Shown: one piece after another, positions 5,291 through 7,590 of the stretch | Position numbering within the stretch: position 1 is the stretch's first letter | How the letters are laid out: every line of letters begins with the position of its first letter | DNA from: Pelotomaculum sp. UBA5255 | GTDB lineage: Bacteria; Bacillota; Desulfotomaculia; Desulfotomaculales; Pelotomaculaceae | NCBI GenBank assembly: GCA_002408725.1 | Contig: DHTR01000017.1 | Location: forward strand, 26,312-33,901 | Direction of reading: 5' to 3' | DNA: 7,590 bases | The notes under the pieces: model-generated | What the model was told of the DNA's origin: nothing | The model's input: the letters and a program-made list of their open reading frames with translations, nothing else | The model's database searches: none | Translations under genes and position numbers: made by a program

Positions 5291-6597
5291 GCCCTCTCTT
5301 GATCGGTGTCATCGGCATCGCGGTATTTTTTATGCTCCTGGTATTACGGATGCCCATTGCGTTCGCTATGGCCCTGGTGGGCTTTGCCGGATTTAGTTTC
5401 CTTGTTTCAACATCCGCGGCCTTTAGCATGGTGGCTAAGGAAATCTTTAACACCTTTTCTTCTTACTCGCTCAGCGTGATTGCCATGTTTGTCTGGATGG
5501 GGTTTTTGGCTTATTACTCTGGGATTGGTTCCAGGCTTTACGTTTTTGCTTATAAAATGATTGGAAACTACCCCGGCGGGCTGGCCATTGCTACCCAGGC
5601 GGCGTGCGCCGTTTTCGGCGCGATTTGCGGTTCAAACACGGCCACGGCGGCAACTATGGGCGCCATCGCCCTGCCGGAAATGAAGAAATATAAATACGAC
5701 ACTTCGCTGGCCACGGCCAGCGTTGCCGCCGGCGGCGTCCTGGGGGTTCTAATCCCGCCCAGCGTGATTTTTATTGTTTACGGCATGGCCACCGAGCAAT
5801 CTGTCGGAAAGCTCTTCATGGCAGGTATTATACCGGGGATCCTGTTGATGCTGCTGTATATGGGAGCGATCTACATTCTTGCCGCCCGCAACCCGGCGCT
5901 GGCGCCGGCCGGACCCGGGTCAAGCTGGAGAGAGAGAGGCGAAGCGTTAAGGGGCGGACTGGGGGAGGTCCTGGTTGTTTTTACCCTTTCCATTGGCGGC
6001 CTCTTTGCCGGGTGGTTTACACCTACGGAAGCGGGCGCCGTCGGGGCCGCCGGTGTCCTCGTGGTATCTCTTTTGGAGAGGCGCCTGACCCGGGAGGGAT
6101 TCAGGAGGTCTCTGCTGGATGCGACGCGGACGACGGCCATGATCATGTTCATGGTTGCCGGGGCCATCATTTTGGGCCGGTTTTTGGCCGTAAGCAGGGT
6201 TCCCTTTGAGCTTGCCAACTGGGCCGGCGCCCTGCCCCTGCCACCCTTTGCCGTGGTAGGCGTTGTCCTTTTAATCTATCTGGTCCTGGGCTGTTTTATT
6301 GACGCCCTGGCAATGGTTCTGCTGACCATACCCATTTTTTATCCCGTTGTGGTTACCACACTGGGCTACGACCCAATCTGGTTCGGAGTCATCATCGTTC
6401 TGGTTGTAGCTATGGGCGTGATCACGCCCCCGGTCGGGATGAACGTATATATCATCAAGGGCGTTGCTCCGGACGTACCACTGGAGGTCATTTTTAAGGG
6501 TATCTGGCCCTTTTTAGTAGCAATCGTAATTTTATTGGCTTTACTGATTGCATTTCCCCAAATTGCGACGTTCCTGCCTTCCTATTTAGCGCAGTGA
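5287..6597 (+). CDS. dctM: TRAP transporter large permease, DctM family
   Basis: A 436-residue, highly hydrophobic protein of the usual length for DctM, the sodium- or proton-coupled transport channel of the TRAP system. Motifs in order: GSNTATAATMGAIALPEM (115-132), IPPSVIFIVYG (156-166), FTPTEAGAVGA (244-254), GCFIDALAMVLLTIPIF (335-351) and GVITPPVGMNVYIIKG (377-392). The two P-rich re-entrant segments around 156 and 380 are in symmetrical halves, as in the ion transporter superfamily. The ATG overlaps the dctQ stop by 4 bases. No gene follows in the operon, and no clear terminator is visible in the 79 bp before the next gene. Confidence 0.96.
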   Translation: MSPLLIGVIGIAVFFMLLVLRMPIAFAMALVGFAGFSFLVSTSAAFSMVAKEIFNTFSSYSLSVIAMFVWMGFLAYYSGIGSRLYVFAYKMIGNYPGGLAIATQAACAVFGAICGSNTATAATMGAIALPEMKKYKYDTSLATASVAAGGVLGVLIPPSVIFIVYGMATEQSVGKLFMAGIIPGILLMLLYMGAIYILAARNPALAPAGPGSSWRERGEALRGGLGEVLVVFTLSIGGLFAGWFTPTEAGAVGAAGVLVVSLLERRLTREGFRRSLLDATRTTAMIMFMVAGAIILGRFLAVSRVPFELANWAGALPLPPFAVVGVVLLIYLVLGCFIDALAMVLLTIPIFYPVVVTTLGYDPIWFGVIIVLVVAMGVITPPVGMNVYIIKGVAPDVPLEVIFKGIWPFLVAIVILLALLIAFPQIATFLPSYLAQ

Positions 6598-6682
6598 TTA
6601 CGTGTGTGGGAAAACGGATAAAATGTAATTCTGCTGGGGACCAATAGGGGGGAGAATATTATATGTTCAGGAGGTCATGATT

Positions 6683-6889
6683 ATGACGATTTCATCCCAG
6701 GTCAAGCAGACGCTGGCAAGCTTAAAAAGCGCCCAGGCAAATCTGGAGAGCTTTGCCCTCCAGACGCAAAACCAGAATGCAAAACAGCTTTATAGCAGTG
6801 CCGCCCAGCAGACCAGGTCCATTGTGGACTCCCTGGAGCCCAGGCTAACAGAGATTGAAAATGAGGAACCCCAGTACAAGGGTTTTTAG
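6683..6889 (+). CDS. DUF1657 small protein, first copy
   Basis: A 68-residue soluble protein of the DUF1657 family: MTIS-x-Q-V/I-KQTLASLK at the start, a helical middle, and EEPQYKGF at the end. The family is found in endospore formers, usually next to spoVA and DUF421 genes, and is thought to act in the forespore or spore membrane context. Its biochemical role is unknown. It has no signal peptide or membrane helix. The start at 6683 is preferred over an ATG two codons earlier because GGAGG (6670-6674) is 8 nt away, against only 2 nt, and because the paralog downstream starts at the same residue. It is closed off by its own terminator. Confidence 0.88.
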   Translation: MTISSQVKQTLASLKSAQANLESFALQTQNQNAKQLYSSAAQQTRSIVDSLEPRLTEIENEEPQYKGF

Positions 6890-6907
6890 CGCACTGTGTT
6901 CCAGCTT

Positions 6908-6936
6908 ATACCGGATCGAAAGGATCCGGTATTTTT
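6908..6936 (+). terminator. Intrinsic terminator after first DUF1657 gene
   Basis: ATACCGGATC (6908-6917) and GATCCGGTAT (6923-6932) form a perfect 10-bp stem with a 5-base loop, followed by T up to 6936. It starts 18 bp after the stop codon and separates the two DUF1657 genes into different transcription units. Confidence 0.9.
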
Positions 6937-6966
6937 GTATATTAACGCCTTTTTATATGCAGAATA
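6937..6966 (+). promoter_or_regulatory. Sigma-G-like forespore promoter
   Basis: GTATA (6937-6941), an 18-bp spacer and CAGAATA (6960-6966) fit the forespore sigma-G pattern (GHATR, 17-18 bp, CATNHTA) with one mismatch in the -10 box. It lies 25 bp before the second DUF1657 gene, whose family is spore-linked. The match is by eye and unconfirmed. Confidence 0.45.
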
Positions 6967-6991
6967 GTTTTAGCAAAAGAGGTGTTGTTAG

Positions 6992-7198
6992 ATGACCATT
7001 AGCGCCCAAATCAAACAGACTCTTGCCTCCCTTAAAGGGGCCCGGGCCACCCTGGAAACATTTGCGGCCACCGGGGGAAACCCAGAGTTAAATGCTTTAC
7101 TGCACCGGAATTCACAGCGAGTTGCCCTTGTAATTGGGGATCTGGAAAAAAGGCTTGGTGTTTTGGAGTTTGAGGAGCCGCAGTATAAAGGATTTTAA
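6992..7198 (+). CDS. DUF1657 small protein, second copy
   Basis: A 68-residue paralog of the protein encoded just upstream. The two are identical at 35 of 68 positions by direct count, with the first 15 and the last 8 residues (EEPQYKGF) almost unchanged and the middle (26-50) strongly diverged. This suggests conserved end surfaces and a variable central helix. The ATG is preceded by AAGAGGTG about 7 nt upstream. The gene is 21 bp before the DUF421 gene, with which it probably forms an operon from the sigma-G-like promoter. DUF1657 plus DUF421 is the combination seen in accessory spoVA operons such as spoVA-2mob of Bacillus, where the DUF421 protein affects spore heat resistance. Function here is by context only. 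Confidence 0.88.
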   Translation: MTISAQIKQTLASLKGARATLETFAATGGNPELNALLHRNSQRVALVIGDLEKRLGVLEFEEPQYKGF

Positions 7199-7219
7199 AC
7201 TGCTTAATAAGGAGTAGCC

Positions 7220-7590
7220 ATGTCCGAATGGTTGAGCATTTTACTTCGCTCTACGGGCTTATTTGCTCTCACCCTGTTCCTAGTCCGGCTGATCGGAAAA
7301 AGGCTGACTTCCCGCCTGACATTTTTTGACCTGGTCACGGGTATTGCAATCGGGGTTATCGTGGCCGCGATTTCCCTGAACCTGGTTCAAAACTTTGTAA
7401 ACGGGCTGGTTGCCCTGGCGGTTTGGACTCTTTTCCCCGCGCTGATTTACGTGTTATCCATCAAGTATAAGGCGGTCAGGGACATCGTCCAGGGTAAAGA
7501 AACCATTTTAATAAACCACGGCAAAGTCCTGGAAGACAAGTTGCTGGAGGCCCGGCTGACCCCTGAAGACCTGTTGGGGCAGCTGCGGAA
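7220..7590 (+). CDS. DUF421/YetF-type membrane protein, N-terminal part (cut by window edge)
   Basis: 123 codons and two bases are present, running off the right edge. The start ATG has AAGGAG 5 nt upstream. Three hydrophobic segments (about 5-23, 38-56 and 60-80) make up a YetF-like N-terminal membrane domain with VRLIGKR (22-28) and TFFDLVTGIAIG (34-45), the family's RxxGKR and TxFDxVxxIxIG pattern. The start of the cytoplasmic DUF421 domain follows: GKETILINHGKVLEDKL (92-108), then LTPEDLLGQLR (113-123). Full family members are around 200-290 residues. In spore-formers such proteins, with DUF1657, accompany SpoVA channel genes and have been tied to the strength of the inner spore membrane. 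Whether spoVA genes follow cannot be seen here. Confidence 0.87.
   Translation, partial: MSEWLSILLRSTGLFALTLFLVRLIGKRLTSRLTFFDLVTGIAIGVIVAAISLNLVQNFVNGLVALAVWTLFPALIYVLSIKYKAVRDIVQGKETILINHGKVLEDKLLEARLTPEDLLGQLR

Noticed and set aside
5871..6218. Minus-strand open frame of 115 codons opposite dctM
   Set aside because: It has no ribosome binding site or domain and sits inside a strongly supported DctM gene.
6649..6662. Sigma-F or sigma-G like -10 boxes before the first DUF1657 gene (GGGGAGAATA, AATATTA)
   Set aside because: No acceptable -35 box lies at the required distance, so no promoter was called.
1..7590. CRISPR array, insertion sequence, rRNA or complete tRNA
   Set aside because: No spaced direct repeats, transposase frames or RNA gene signatures were seen in either strand.

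Overview
The window looks like chromosomal DNA of an endospore-forming, anaerobic member of the Firmicutes (Clostridia, in the style of Desulfotomaculum/Pelotomaculum). The reasons are strong GGAGG-type ribosome binding sites, frequent GTG/TTG starts, intrinsic terminators, a hexameric-type glutamate dehydrogenase start, a tripartite TRAP transporter, and a DUF1657/DUF421 gene set that is typical of spore-formers. The taxonomic placement is inference.

Left part, minus strand: the first 28 codons of a probable NADP-type glutamate dehydrogenase run off the left edge (1-86). Its upstream region (109-199) can fold, as minus-strand RNA, into a long stem with a nested hairpin. To its right lies a complete typA/bipA GTPase gene (510-2312), with a recognisable promoter, a TTG start and an intrinsic terminator. 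Next on the same strand is a small secreted protein of unknown function (2576-3067). Its C-terminal half carries three copies of an aromatic W-x-x-Y-x-D-x-[ND]-G-x-x-[HQ]-Y-[YF]-Y motif. It has its own promoter, a 14-bp palindrome just inside the transcript and a strong terminator.

Middle: a 613-bp non-coding divergent region (3068-3680) ends in a compact intrinsic terminator placed immediately before the ribosome binding site of a plus-strand TRAP transporter operon. The operon is dctP (lipoprotein binding protein), dctQ (small membrane subunit) and dctM (large membrane subunit), 3681-6597, tightly spaced. The leader terminator suggests attenuation. No catabolic gene sits beside the operon, so the substrate stays open.

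Right part, plus strand: two paralogous 68-residue DUF1657 proteins are separated by a perfect-stem terminator. The second is preceded by a sigma-G-like promoter and followed 21 bp later by the start of a DUF421/YetF-type membrane protein cut by the right edge. DUF1657 and DUF421 genes are known companions of mobile or accessory spoVA clusters in spore-formers, so spore-membrane genes may continue beyond the window.

The less explained elements are the gdh upstream structure, the repeat architecture of the secreted protein, the TRAP leader, and the DUF1657 pair with its separate transcription units.
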